This document shows positions 26,011 to 35,979 of a stretch of 64,000 nucleotides of DNA, in pieces. The notes beneath the pieces were generated by a model. That model searched no databases. It worked only from the letters and a program-made list of their open reading frames with translations, and was not told the origin of the DNA. Positions within the stretch are counted from its first letter, which is position 1, and each line of letters begins with the position of its first letter. Location: assembly GCA_020635115.1 (NCBI GenBank), contig JACKAK010000001.1:248001-312000 (forward strand), given 5' to 3'. The stretch comes from Halobacteriovoraceae bacterium. GTDB lineage: Bacteria; Bdellovibrionota; Bacteriovoracia; Bacteriovoracales; Bacteriovoracaceae. The translations under genes were made by a program, and so were the position numbers.

Positions 26011-27873
26011 ATGAAAATAATAAAACCTTTAATCATATTTCCTCCCATTTCTGAAGCTAGATTATTTCCATATGGAGCACTTCCACATTTGTGTGGCTTT
26101 TTAAAAAGCATCGGATACGATTCGAAATCAATAGATCTCAATCTCAAAATTACTGAGGATATTGTAAGAATAGATAATGTGAAAAAAACATACTTAAAAC
26201 TAGATCCTCATAATATAAAAGAACTCACTAGACGTAAATTAATTGAATATTATCTAGATAATTATAAAGAAATTAAAAATATCTTGTGGAACAACCAAAG
26301 ACAAGATAAACATCTTGTTCTTGACTCTGGAATTACAGCAATCGAATTAACACTTAGAGTATTTGAACTTCTAACAGAATCTGCAAAATCAAGATGTGAA
26401 ATTTCTAATTTTTCACAATTGAATCTGATTTTAGAATCTAATGAACTCAACACTGACCAAATTATAAAAAAATCAATAGATTTTCTTAGTCAAGAAATTC
26501 AACAGGGTAGAAATGTTCTTTGCTTCACGATACCTTATTTTTCTCAATTACTTCCTACACTTTATCTTTCAAAACAGATAAAAAAATTATTTCCACAATT
26601 AAAAATTATCTTAGGAGGACATCAAATATACCTCTATCAAAATAAAATCACCAATATAAATAATATAGGACATTATATCGATGCAATTTGTCCAGGTAGA
26701 GGAGAAAAACCATTAGAAGATTATTTGAATTATTTGGATGGAAAGTTAAAGTTCGAAAAAATTCAAGGTTTAATTTTTCCAAATAGCAAACTACCCCTTA
26801 AACATGTCATAAATTACAAATTAGATTCTTTGCCCCCTCCATCATACGAAGGCCTAGAAATCTTTAAGTATCTATCAGAAAAAACTCAACTCGGCATTAC
26901 CACATGTTTTGGTTGTTCTTGGGGCAAATGTGACTTTTGTTCCTATGGGAACAGAAAATATTCAGACGGATATGACCAATATTCACAAAAAAAATTAGCA
27001 GAAATTTGTCTTAACATATATTTTCAAACGGGCATATCAAGAATTAATTTTGTTGATGAAAACACAAATATAAAATTGGTTCATTCAGCTGCAACTAAAA
27101 TAAGATCAACTTTCCCCATCTCATACAGTGTAAGAGGTCGGCTTGATAATGATTTACTTGACGAAGATTATCTGCATTCCTTAAAAGATTCAGGGTTAGT
27201 TCTCTATTCAAGTGGACTTGAATCATTAGATCAATTCACATTAGACAAAATGAATAAAGGTGTTAATTCCAATAATTTCCAAAAAATAATAGATAAAATG
27301 AATCGAGTTGGTATTCCACTTCGGCTATCAGTCATGATGGGCCATCCGACACAAACGCCTGAAGATCATTTTGAAATGAAAAGATTTTTGAAAAAAAATG
27401 AAGATAGAATTGGAATTGACGTAACACAAGTGTACATTTGTGAACCAAACTCATTTATGGCCCAAAATTTTTCTCTTGGTGATGAACTTGAAAATAATAG
27501 AGTACTCAATTACGAAGGTGGTCGAGTTGGCCTTAAGATGCCATTAAAAACTCGATCTCAAGGCCAGTTTGATCAAGCTCTTAATTCACTCATTATGGTA
27601 AATAATGAGGTAAGACCTTTAAAGAATTATGGGTTTAAGAGATTTCAAACAAAAAACATAGAAATTAATTCAAAAATGAAATTTCAGTTAAATTCTTGGA
27701 TTATTCCAATCGAAGAAGATATTCATAACTTCATGAGCTTTTATGATTGTATCAAGCAAAAAAAAATAAAAGTTCCATGGTTTTCAATGGACAGTATTGG
27801 ACAGAATAAGAAGTTCACTGAAAAACTGCTTGATTTAAAAATTATTAAAATGAGAGAGGAAGCATATGTATAG
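26011..27873 (+). CDS. B12-binding-type radical SAM protein (RiPP maturation)
   Basis: 620 residues. An N-terminal Rossmann-like region (about 1-240: LIIFPPISEARLFPYGALPH, LGGHQIYLYQ) matches cobalamin-binding domains of this superfamily. The cluster motif TCFGCSWGKCDFC provides Cys299, Cys302, Cys307 and Cys310. Spacing from Cys299 is CX7CX2C, like the GCWWG-type radical SAM proteins of RiPP maturation; from Cys302 it is CX4CX2C. The rest is a SAM barrel (RINFVDENTN, LYSSGLESLDQFTLDKMNKG, VMMGHPTQTPEDH) and a C-terminal domain. It probably methylates or otherwise alters an unactivated carbon of the precursor. The ATG follows the terminator T run immediately, and no good ribosome site is visible. 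Confidence 0.85.
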   Translation: MKIIKPLIIFPPISEARLFPYGALPHLCGFLKSIGYDSKSIDLNLKITEDIVRIDNVKKTYLKLDPHNIKELTRRKLIEYYLDNYKEIKNILWNNQRQDKHLVLDSGITAIELTLRVFELLTESAKSRCEISNFSQLNLILESNELNTDQIIKKSIDFLSQEIQQGRNVLCFTIPYFSQLLPTLYLSKQIKKLFPQLKIILGGHQIYLYQNKITNINNIGHYIDAICPGRGEKPLEDYLNYLDGKLKFEKIQGLIFPNSKLPLKHVINYKLDSLPPPSYEGLEIFKYLSEKTQLGITTCFGCSWGKCDFCSYGNRKYSDGYDQYSQKKLAEICLNIYFQTGISRINFVDENTNIKLVHSAATKIRSTFPISYSVRGRLDNDLLDEDYLHSLKDSGLVLYSSGLESLDQFTLDKMNKGVNSNNFQKIIDKMNRVGIPLRLSVMMGHPTQTPEDHFEMKRFLKKNEDRIGIDVTQVYICEPNSFMAQNFSLGDELENNRVLNYEGGRVGLKMPLKTRSQGQFDQALNSLIMVNNEVRPLKNYGFKRFQTKNIEINSKMKFQLNSWIIPIEEDIHNFMSFYDCIKQKKIKVPWFSMDSIGQNKKFTEKLLDLKIIKMREEAYV

Positions 27874-28825
27874 AAAAAACTTTCCAAATTTTACTTCAAC
27901 AAAAATGGGACTAGGAATAGACTTAACTTGGGGAACTGAGAAGGGATTCATAACAAAAGATGGCCAAGATGAAGTAGGAGAAGGTCTGAGGGCATTTTTA
28001 CAAAAAAATATTAATCAGTATGATCATTTCTTTTTTTCTTTTCAACCAAAAAATTATTCGCAACTAGATCCCTCTGACTACATTCAAGTCTATAAAAAAT
28101 TATTGCAACTTATTCCCAAGAATATGCCGGTAGGTCTCCATCATACGATGCTTAATATGGCCGGAGATGAGCTTTATCCTAAACAACAGATAGTCGATTT
28201 TACAAACATACTTATTCATGAGCTCGGACTAAAGTGGGTTAATGAAGATCTTGGAATATGGAGTTTAAATGGGAAATCACTGCCCTATCCACTTCCACCA
28301 ATTTTAACCTCTGAAGGCCTAAAAAACTCTATTGAAAACATAGAGTTTTATATGAATGCTCTTGTATGTCCACTTTTGGTTGAATTTCCAGGATTTACTG
28401 ATGGTGGAGGGTTAATTTTTGGCGAAATGAATGCTTTTAGTTTTTTTGAAAAAGTTGCAAAAGAAACAAATTGCGCAATGACTTTAGATACAGGTCACCT
28501 TCTAGGTTATTGGTATGAAGTCAATGGTACATTGAATGGATTTTATAACGCTCTATCAAAACTTCCATTGGATCATTGTTTCGAAATTCATTTATCAGGA
28601 TCAAAAATCAAGGATAACAGATTCTATGATCTTCATAATGGAGTACTCATTGAGGAACAAATAGGTCTTCTTGGTTGGTTGTTAGAAAATTGTCAAAATG
28701 TAAGGGCAGTGAGTTATGAAGATCCTGTTTTTCATCATAATGGTTCTCTTATAGAGGCCTCACGGCCAATGTTATCAAAGGCCAGGAATATGGTTGAGAA
28801 TTTCAATTGGGAGCAAGTTATATGA
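27866..28825 (+). CDS. DUF692 / MNIO family iron-dependent peptide-modifying enzyme
   Basis: 319 residues, TIM-barrel type. Candidate metal ligands follow the family order: GLHH (His92, His93), NEDL (Glu127), VEF (Glu173), LDTGH (Asp208, His211), EIHLSG (Glu240, His242), LHNG (His257) and YED (Glu285). MNIO enzymes use two or three irons and O2 to rearrange or cleave peptide residues, commonly Cys or a C-terminal Asp. The substrate peptide here has no Cys but ends in Asp. It overlaps the radical SAM gene by 8 nt with GAGAGG before the ATG. Confidence 0.83.
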   Translation: MYRKNFPNFTSTKMGLGIDLTWGTEKGFITKDGQDEVGEGLRAFLQKNINQYDHFFFSFQPKNYSQLDPSDYIQVYKKLLQLIPKNMPVGLHHTMLNMAGDELYPKQQIVDFTNILIHELGLKWVNEDLGIWSLNGKSLPYPLPPILTSEGLKNSIENIEFYMNALVCPLLVEFPGFTDGGGLIFGEMNAFSFFEKVAKETNCAMTLDTGHLLGYWYEVNGTLNGFYNALSKLPLDHCFEIHLSGSKIKDNRFYDLHNGVLIEEQIGLLGWLLENCQNVRAVSYEDPVFHHNGSLIEASRPMLSKARNMVENFNWEQVI

Positions 28826-29394
28826 ACCATTCAGATATTTATCAAATCCTTTATAAGAATTCTCCCTTGTCATTTCCAACTCAAGGATATCATGTCCAAA
28901 GTGAATTGAAGAAAGTGAGAAGAAAAATTGCTTCTCGATTCTCAAGACCAAGAGGATTTGACGAAATACTCGGGAAGTTTTTTAAAAAAAGTATTGAGCT
29001 TTACGCTAAAAAATTTCAGACAAACCCTTTGGAAGACTTTATCCTTTCAGATTTTTTCGATCAATTTTCTGACATATCATTAATCTCGGATACTTTGCCG
29101 ATTAGTGAATGTTTTTATCAATTCTTGTCTTCTACCTTAGATACCAATGAAGATATCAAAGAAGAGTACCTAAAATCTTTACTGTACGAACATCATTTCT
29201 CACCGAAATCAAAATGGGCAAATACCAAAGAAAAGATACACACTTCCGACAGAGGTTCTCTCTTAATAAGAGAAAATAGAACTGAAGATTATCAGGTCTT
29301 TTTATACAAGGGTAATAAAATGAAAAAAATGAATATTAAGGCCAGTGATATTAGTCAAATTGAAAAATGGTATAAAGACGTATGCATGAAATAA
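28822..29394 (+). CDS. probable MNIO partner protein
   Basis: 190 residues, starting at the ATG that overlaps the DUF692 stop (ATGA), with GGGAGC just upstream. MNIO enzymes nearly always have such a partner encoded next to them, often carrying a leader-peptide recognition fold. The C-terminal third (GSLLIRENRTEDYQVFLYKG) could be the beta-rich recognition part; the middle is helical and acidic. I cannot see conserved catalytic residues. The call rests mainly on position and size. Confidence 0.6.
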   Translation: MNHSDIYQILYKNSPLSFPTQGYHVQSELKKVRRKIASRFSRPRGFDEILGKFFKKSIELYAKKFQTNPLEDFILSDFFDQFSDISLISDTLPISECFYQFLSSTLDTNEDIKEEYLKSLLYEHHFSPKSKWANTKEKIHTSDRGSLLIRENRTEDYQVFLYKGNKMKKMNIKASDISQIEKWYKDVCMK

Positions 29395-30602
29395 TATCCA
29401 TAGAAGAACATGGACAAGTGCTTCCCATTTGGCAAAAACTTGGTTTAAAAAATCAAAAGCTTATAATATTTGATAGACATTTGGACTATAGGCCTATTCA
29501 CCCGAAAAGAATAAATAATATTTTAAAATGGGAAAAAGACAAAGAATATTACCCTATAAGAAAATTTCATTATCAGGATGACTATACGTTTGCCTGGGGT
29601 ATTGATGATTTTCTTTATGCTGCTCATAAGCTAAAAATTATTAGCGAAATCTTTTGGATCTATCCTCTAAAAAGTCAAAATCCAAATGAAATAGGAAAAA
29701 AACTTTTTCAGTATATGGAATATCTCCCTAATATTGGAGAAGAATTTGTCAAATCATTTAAGTTCACTTCTTATGGGGCCAAGACTCAAATTGAAGGATT
29801 AATTATTCATATACTCTCGCCTCAAACACTAGATTTTCTAGATGATGGAAATGAGTATCTTGTAGATTTTGACCTTGATTTTTTTGTGACCAAAAGTGGG
29901 ACAAAATTATATGAGGTAAAAGAAATTGCATTACTCCTTAATAATTTTAAAAGCAAACTAACATATGCCTCAATATGTTATTCAGTCAGTTCAGGTTTTC
30001 TTCCTGAATCTTTTAGATGTTTAAGAGATGATCTCATTATTGAACTAAATTTGAAGAAAGATGTGGAGACTTTCAAAGACGAAACTTTCACCAACATAAA
30101 AATTATATCTGAACACCATATCAATCCGTCAGATCAAAAAGCTCTACATTCATTTACTTTGTTGCCTGGAGGGCACTCATATCTGTCACATTTTTATCTA
30201 CAAAACTCACAAATCGAATCTTGTTTAGATAGTTTAAAAGAATCTAGAAAAAGTGGTGATTTATCTCGAATACCAATGTATCACTTAGCAAAATACTATT
30301 TTCAAAAACAAGAATACGAAAAGTCTCTTGAATTCGTAAAATGTGTTGAGGATGAAATTTTTGACAATTTAGACGTTCACATGACCCACCTCTACTTACT
30401 TAACTTATGTAAGTTGAATAAAGATAAACAGATTAATAAGTTCATACAAAAAAATATTTCTACGTTTTCTAGCAATTTTAAAATTCTCGATTTTTTTTCG
30501 AAAGTTTGTTCAAAAGATAAAAACTCAGATTGGTTGAATAAAATTCACCAACATATAAATAATATTCAGGAGATCAGTTATGCATTTATCGAAAATCGCT
30601 AA
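29382..30602 (+). CDS. UPF0489 family protein, candidate peptide arginase
   Basis: 406 residues. The N-terminal domain has EEHGQVLPIWQKLG, the metal-binding IIFDRHLDYR (Asp31, His33, Asp35), WGIDDFLYAAHKL and LVDFDLDFF (Asp162, Asp164, Asp166), as in UPF0489 proteins, which have an arginase-like fold. Some members in RiPP clusters are peptide arginases turning Arg into ornithine. The last 100 or so residues look like short helical repeats. It overlaps the partner gene by 13 nt. Its likely substrate is Arg35 of the precursor, which is inference. Confidence 0.72.
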   Translation: MHEIISIEEHGQVLPIWQKLGLKNQKLIIFDRHLDYRPIHPKRINNILKWEKDKEYYPIRKFHYQDDYTFAWGIDDFLYAAHKLKIISEIFWIYPLKSQNPNEIGKKLFQYMEYLPNIGEEFVKSFKFTSYGAKTQIEGLIIHILSPQTLDFLDDGNEYLVDFDLDFFVTKSGTKLYEVKEIALLLNNFKSKLTYASICYSVSSGFLPESFRCLRDDLIIELNLKKDVETFKDETFTNIKIISEHHINPSDQKALHSFTLLPGGHSYLSHFYLQNSQIESCLDSLKESRKSGDLSRIPMYHLAKYYFQKQEYEKSLEFVKCVEDEIFDNLDVHMTHLYLLNLCKLNKDKQINKFIQKNISTFSSNFKILDFFSKVCSKDKNSDWLNKIHQHINNIQEISYAFIENR

Positions 30603-31953
30603 TTTTTTAGAAGATAATAGACTCACTCTTTTACTGAGCAGTATAATCTTATCATCCATAATGAGTACTAGTATTTTATCAGTAATAACACCAGAATTAG
30701 CTAGCAACTTTGAATTTCATTTAAATGATTTTCAAATCAGAAACGTTCTATTCTTCTCAATTTTTGCAGGATTTTTATTGGTTTCTGGAAGAATAGCAGA
30801 TTCCTACCAAACAAAAAAAGTTCTCTTATTTGCTTGTGGTTTGTTTTTAATTTCATGTATAGGTTCGACATTTGCAATCATCAATAAGTCATGGGTGTTT
30901 TTTCTCTGTTTCCAATCTATACAAGCACTAAGCGATGCTTTTTTTGTTCCGGTTATTTTGAAATTAATCAGAACAAATACTCCTAAAGAAAAACTTGGTA
31001 CATCGATGGGTATATTTGTGTCTGCTCTAACAGTTGGAGGGATTCTAGGCCCAATTATTGGAGGTTTTCTTGCGGATTTTAATTTTTGGAAATATTGTTT
31101 TGTGATATTATTTATTTTCTGTTTTATGGGGTCATTTTTTTCTCAGAAATATTTAAAATCTGATTTAATGCTTGAGAAAAAACCAATCTTTATTAACTTA
31201 ATAAGTTCATTTTTTCTTGTATTTGGAATTATCCTTATACAGTTTTATTCTAAAACAAATTCTAAACTTTTCCTCCTAGGGTCAATTCTGTCATTTTTAA
31301 TATTGATTATCGTTGAATTAACCTTGAATAAGTCTCAAAAACTTATATCGACAAAACTTTTCTCATATCGAGAATTTAGTAATGCAAGTTTACAAGCTTT
31401 TTTCCTAGGTATTTTTTCGAATTTTACCATCTTAGTGCTACCAGGATATTTGAGAGAAATTTATGGAATTGAGCCACTCTATATATCACTTGGTCTCACT
31501 TTAGAATCAGTTGTAGTTTTTTTCATGGGAACTTATGCGGGAAAACTTGGCGACACAAAACAAAATCTTACCTTTACGATTGGTTACACCCTGCTTGTTG
31601 CATCAACTTTTATTTTTCTTCTTCCACTAAGTCTTTTTTCAGGAATGAGTACTCTAATTTTTTATTTAATCCTCGGGTTAAGCACGGCCTTCCTTTCTCC
31701 TGTTTTAAACAAAATGGCATTGGGTTCTATTCCTGAACAAAACTCAGGAGAGGCGGCCGGTGTATTTCATTTTGTAAAGTTTCTCTCTGGTGCGTTTGCT
31801 TCAGGTTTAATCATTAAAATCTTTGAACTTTTAAGTGAAATTAAAAGTATATCGAACTTATTCATAACATCTCTGACATTGGTTGTTGTTTGTATAATAC
31901 TCTATTGCATAGGTCTAATTAAAGAAGAACAATCGATATGTTCTGATCTTTGA
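30580..31953 (+). CDS. MFS transporter, probable peptide exporter
   Basis: 457 residues with twelve to fourteen membrane helices. MFS landmarks include VSGRIADSYQTKKVLLFACG (motif A, cytoplasmic loop 2-3) and GGILGPIIGGFLADF (motif C, typical of drug:H+ antiporters). AGGAGA precedes the ATG, which lies inside the end of the UPF0489 gene (23-nt overlap), so it is part of the same operon. Export of the modified peptide is the simplest role; self-resistance is compatible. No protease gene for leader removal is seen nearby. Confidence 0.85.
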   Translation: MHLSKIANFLEDNRLTLLLSSIILSSIMSTSILSVITPELASNFEFHLNDFQIRNVLFFSIFAGFLLVSGRIADSYQTKKVLLFACGLFLISCIGSTFAIINKSWVFFLCFQSIQALSDAFFVPVILKLIRTNTPKEKLGTSMGIFVSALTVGGILGPIIGGFLADFNFWKYCFVILFIFCFMGSFFSQKYLKSDLMLEKKPIFINLISSFFLVFGIILIQFYSKTNSKLFLLGSILSFLILIIVELTLNKSQKLISTKLFSYREFSNASLQAFFLGIFSNFTILVLPGYLREIYGIEPLYISLGLTLESVVVFFMGTYAGKLGDTKQNLTFTIGYTLLVASTFIFLLPLSLFSGMSTLIFYLILGLSTAFLSPVLNKMALGSIPEQNSGEAAGVFHFVKFLSGAFASGLIIKIFELLSEIKSISNLFITSLTLVVVCIILYCIGLIKEEQSICSDL

Positions 31954-32098
31954 TTGAAAAGATTGAGCGATTTGTTTACGTTAATTTTTTCGAAGCGAAA
32001 CATGCAAATAAATTCAAATTTTAATGATTTCATTGCCTTTTCTGTCACTCTGATTTTATAATTAAGAATATTTCACGAGTGTAGTTTCAGGATTGCAA

Positions 32099-32593
32099 AT
32101 GAAGAAAAAAGTAATTCATTTAATCATCATTTTTTTAATCTCAGGAATAAATAACGCAAAATGTATCGACGAGCATCACAAAGGAGAATTGAAATCTAAT
32201 GTGGGTAAGGATCTAGATGAAAATCTACGAGAGGCGAATATTTATACTTCTCTATTTGGTCTAGGTTTAGGGAGAAAAGTGTTAACAGGTGAGTTTTCTC
32301 TTAGGGGCGGGACTTATATGTTTTTCGATATTCTAGGTTATGGACTTTTAATTGCTGCACTTGCTTCAGATGAAGGCATTAAGTTTGATGCTGGAGACGG
32401 AACTTTTACTGTTTTGGGTTGGTTGCTATCTAGTCCCAGTATTCCGATTTTAGTTCTGAGCAGGATTTCTCAATTTATGGACAATTACCATATTTATAAG
32501 TCAATGAAATACAAAAAGAGTACTCTATCTGTTGTGCCTATAAATTATAATAATAAAATCAGTCCAGTTCTTTTATTCTCGTATAGATTCTGA
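32099..32593 (+). CDS. small exported protein, unknown
   Basis: 164 residues with a signal peptide (MKKKVIHLIIIFLISGINNA). A middle segment rich in Gly and hydrophobics (SLFGLGLGRKVLTGEFSLRG, ILGYGLLIAALASDE) may be two membrane-associated hairpins. A second TTG in frame at 32093 is less likely. It is separated from the exporter by about 145 bp and probably not part of that cluster. No family recognised. Confidence 0.55.
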   Translation: MKKKVIHLIIIFLISGINNAKCIDEHHKGELKSNVGKDLDENLREANIYTSLFGLGLGRKVLTGEFSLRGGTYMFFDILGYGLLIAALASDEGIKFDAGDGTFTVLGWLLSSPSIPILVLSRISQFMDNYHIYKSMKYKKSTLSVVPINYNNKISPVLLFSYRF

Positions 32594-32668
32594 AAATTTT
32601 GTCTCGTTTATCTGTTTTTTCATAAACTCTTAAATTTCTTTAATAAATTAACCGTAAAGTTTCAAGCA

Positions 32669-33631
32669 CTAAATACTTTTCAATATTTGTTTCATGGCCT
32701 TATGACTTGAATTAAATGCGGAAATAATGGAACCGCCTTTTTTTCCTGCACTCAAATCACCTATTAAAAATAGTCCTGGAACACTCGTTTCATACCCATC
32801 GGTTAAGATTGGATTTTTACCATCAAAATCTATTCCACAACTTTTAAGAAAATTCTCAGGAGTGCTACCACCAAGTGCATATACAACATTTGAATATGTA
32901 CGTTTCTCACCACTTGTAAAATATACTTTTACTTTTTCACCTTCTTCTTCGAGGGAATTGATATCTGTTTTTCTAAGAACAAGAGCTTTTTCTTGCTTTT
33001 CTAGTTCAAGTAAACTCTCAAGATTGATTGAATTCATTCGAGAAAAATCACTCTTTCTGTAGCTTAATGAGACTTTATTATTTTTTTGAACAAGATATTG
33101 GACATATTCACTCGCACTATCTCCTCCGCCTACAACAAGAACTTCAGATTGAGATATATCTTGAGAAGTTATATCAAAATGAACTTTATCTTTTAAATTC
33201 GTAGGGATGCTGTAATTGGGTTTATTAGGTCTTCCAAAAATACCTATCGCAATGGCGCAAGTTTTAGCAGTGTATTGTCCTTTATCTGATTCTATATAAA
33301 ATGTTCCATCATCATTTTGATGAATTTTATGTACACGTTCTTGATAATGGACATTAATTTCATTTGTTTCGATGGCCTGATCAAGGAGAGAAAGAGTTTC
33401 TTGCTTCGTGGAATCCATTAAGCACATGACTCCTTCACAGATAACACTCTTCCCCTTATAGTTTGCAGTTACTGCTTTATTATCAGGGTAAAATTTGCGG
33501 ATGCTAAAGGAGTGTTCTTGTGTGGCCTCTAAGATTACTATTTTCTTGCGATTCACACCTCCCGCGATGGCCTCAACAGCTAATGAGATGCCAGCTGGAC
33601 CTGCTCCAATAATTAGAAGTTCGTAGTTCAC
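32669..33631 (-). CDS. YpdA-like FAD-dependent disulfide reductase
   Basis: 320 residues. It has two nucleotide-binding sites, LLIIGAGPAGISLAVEA at the N-terminus (FAD) and VLVVGGGDSASEYVQYL in the middle (NAD(P)H). The C-terminal FAD segment is VPGLFLIGDLSAGKKGGSII. It lacks the CxxC of thioredoxin reductase, as do the YpdA/Bdr bacillithiol disulfide reductases. I chose GTG at 33631 since AAGGAG ends 6 nt upstream; an ATG 33 nt earlier has no support. The actual thiol substrate is unknown here. Confidence 0.8.
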   Translation of the reverse strand: MNYELLIIGAGPAGISLAVEAIAGGVNRKKIVILEATQEHSFSIRKFYPDNKAVTANYKGKSVICEGVMCLMDSTKQETLSLLDQAIETNEINVHYQERVHKIHQNDDGTFYIESDKGQYTAKTCAIAIGIFGRPNKPNYSIPTNLKDKVHFDITSQDISQSEVLVVGGGDSASEYVQYLVQKNNKVSLSYRKSDFSRMNSINLESLLELEKQEKALVLRKTDINSLEEEGEKVKVYFTSGEKRTYSNVVYALGGSTPENFLKSCGIDFDGKNPILTDGYETSVPGLFLIGDLSAGKKGGSIISAFNSSHKAMKQILKSI

Positions 33632-33821
33632 TTTCTTCTCCTTTGTGGGTGGGAAACACATCATATGAATTTCTACTTATTATGAATAGTAAATTTGTAG
33701 TGATAATTCAGATAAAAATGCAAATTCAGACTTTAGTCACGCTAGGGAAATTTATACTATCATATTTTTGTGAAATAATTATTGCTATAATTATGAGATA
33801 TAAACTGTATAGAGATCTGAA

Positions 33822-34811
33822 ATGTTACATAAAAGTACAAAAAAATTTCTCTCTAAGGAAGTTTCAAAATGGGAAATGGACGGAATTATATCCAAAGAAA
33901 CTAGGTCTATATTAGATACAAGATATGAGGTCTCTGCTTTAAGTGTTCATCTATTTATAAAATATTTCTCATATATTGGGGGTATAATTTTAATATTTGG
34001 AATCTTGGGGTTTGTGGGATCTATTTCAAATAATCAAATATATACTTGTTTAATACTTATTGCCTCTTTTTTAATGTTTTACTGGTACGGAAATTCGTTA
34101 TCGAGATCTTTGTCTTTACAACACAATTATACAGCTAATATTTTACTGAGTGTTTCACTTTTTTTATTCACAATTTTTCTTATCATGTTTTTCAAGATTC
34201 TTGGATTTACTGATGAGAATATTTTACTAACTGCAGGCCCTTTTGTATTATCACTGGCATTTTATTATACGTATCGCAATTATAATAAATTTTTGTTAAA
34301 ACTCACACTCATTTCAATGTTCCAATGGGTTGGAAGTAGTTTTAGTATGTCTGGAAGATCAAGTTATAATTTCCATATTTCAGATACAAAAAGTATGATT
34401 ATATTTTCTTGTTTTATTTTAGTATTTAGTTTTTTTCATAATAAGTTTTTAAAAAAATTTGATAGATTCAACACTGTCTATATTTCAATATCATTATTAT
34501 ATTTAAATATGTGTTTTTTGATTGAGACAATTCATAAGAGCATATATTGGGTTATTGCTTTTTTAATTATTAGTTTTGTTCAAATTCTAGTTGGTTCGAA
34601 ATTAAAAAATAATCTTATTCTTGGATTTGGGATAACTTTTTTATGCCTCAATATTTATACTCGCTACTTTGAATCTCATTGGGATAATTTGTCAAAAAGT
34701 TTATTTTTTATCATTGGAGGAATTTCTTTATTTTTAATTGGGTTAATTCTTGAGTTCCTTTATGCAAAATATAGAATCGGTATAAAAAATGAATCAAACT
34801 TCTCAAAATAA
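33822..34811 (+). CDS. DUF2157 multi-pass membrane protein
   Basis: 329 residues. A soluble N-terminal helix pair (KEVSKWEMDGIISKETRSIL, then a short linker) precedes about nine membrane helices. This N-terminal pattern (W...G.I......I) marks DUF2157. Function unknown. It overlaps the next gene by 23 nt; the two are similar in layout. Confidence 0.75.
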   Translation: MLHKSTKKFLSKEVSKWEMDGIISKETRSILDTRYEVSALSVHLFIKYFSYIGGIILIFGILGFVGSISNNQIYTCLILIASFLMFYWYGNSLSRSLSLQHNYTANILLSVSLFLFTIFLIMFFKILGFTDENILLTAGPFVLSLAFYYTYRNYNKFLLKLTLISMFQWVGSSFSMSGRSSYNFHISDTKSMIIFSCFILVFSFFHNKFLKKFDRFNTVYISISLLYLNMCFLIETIHKSIYWVIAFLIISFVQILVGSKLKNNLILGFGITFLCLNIYTRYFESHWDNLSKSLFFIIGGISLFLIGLILEFLYAKYRIGIKNESNFSK

Positions 34812-35838
34812 GCAAATTTTAAATGAGCTCTATTTCCTCAGAGATCATCAGATCATTAATGAAAATCAATTCAATTTATTATGTGATCGATATCCATCAA
34901 GTCAGTGGAATTTAATTATTCTTATCCGCTGGTTCACGATCCTTGGAGTACTCTCCTTTTTAGGTGGAATGATACTCCTCTTGAGTGATCATCTAATGTT
35001 ATTTTTAAGCAAGATAAATTTGGAACATCTCATTTTAGGTGTGCTTATTTTCTTTTTTCTAATCTTCACAATTTCGGGAAGATATTTAACAATTAAAGGC
35101 CGGTATACTAAAAGTGGTGCTTCACTAGAGTTATTGGGTATGTTGAGTCTAGAATGTACCTTTTTTTCATTGGGAAATATGTCCAATAAATACATATTAG
35201 ATGACTGGCCATCATATTTGGGTGTATCAACTATTGTCTTAACTGCTTTTAGCTATTTTTTTAAAAATCGACTTATACTTATTGCAAGTTGTGTGAATTT
35301 TTTTATTTGGTTTGGAGGCTCTACAGGTTATATGTCAGGATGGGGAGCATACTGGATTGGAATGAATTATCCCTTACGTTTTCTTTTCGCCGGTCTTTTA
35401 ATATGGGCACTTGGTTATATCCATTATAAAGACTATTCTCCTTTGCTTGAGAGATTTAGGCCCTTTTGTCGTGTCTATTTTCATTTTTCACTTTTAATAA
35501 TTCATTTGGCGTTTTGGTTTCTATCTCTTTTTGGAAACTATGAATGGGACGTTAGATTTAGTGATTCATTGGGAGAAAGAATTCTTTTTACTTTTCTATG
35601 GTTCCTGGTTGCTTTGATGAGTATTTATCTTGGAACTAGAAAAAATTATCGTGTAGCAAAATCGTATGGTTTAGTTTTTGCTATTATCAATATTTACACA
35701 GCGTATGCACAATTTGTAATCTATTACACTTCGGGAGTCTCATTTTTGCATTTTCTTGTTATTGGATCAACATTACTAGCAATTGGAATAAAGTACGAAA
35801 AAATACTCAGCTCAATCGAAAATAAAATAGGTTCTTAA
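34789..35838 (+). CDS. DUF2157-like multi-pass membrane protein
   Basis: 349 residues. It has the same architecture as the gene before it: a short cytosolic helix pair (NELYFLRDHQIINENQFNLL) and about ten membrane helices ending in FLHFLVIGSTLLAIGIKYEK. Probably an ancient tandem duplicate of the preceding gene, translationally coupled to it. No charged active-site motif is obvious within the membrane helices. Confidence 0.72.
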   Translation: MNQTSQNKQILNELYFLRDHQIINENQFNLLCDRYPSSQWNLIILIRWFTILGVLSFLGGMILLLSDHLMLFLSKINLEHLILGVLIFFFLIFTISGRYLTIKGRYTKSGASLELLGMLSLECTFFSLGNMSNKYILDDWPSYLGVSTIVLTAFSYFFKNRLILIASCVNFFIWFGGSTGYMSGWGAYWIGMNYPLRFLFAGLLIWALGYIHYKDYSPLLERFRPFCRVYFHFSLLIIHLAFWFLSLFGNYEWDVRFSDSLGERILFTFLWFLVALMSIYLGTRKNYRVAKSYGLVFAIINIYTAYAQFVIYYTSGVSFLHFLVIGSTLLAIGIKYEKILSSIENKIGS

Positions 35839-35877
35839 AGGGAGTGTTCGGTGTGTTCCACCATGAAGGCCTAAGAT

Positions 35878-35954
<77 letters not shown>

Positions 35955-35979
35955 TTAAAGCTTTTTCTAAAGTAAGTGG

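Noticed and set aside
33643..33915. 90-codon plus-strand open frame before the DUF2157 genes
   Set aside because: It overlaps the well-supported start of the DUF2157 gene in another frame and has no ribosome site.
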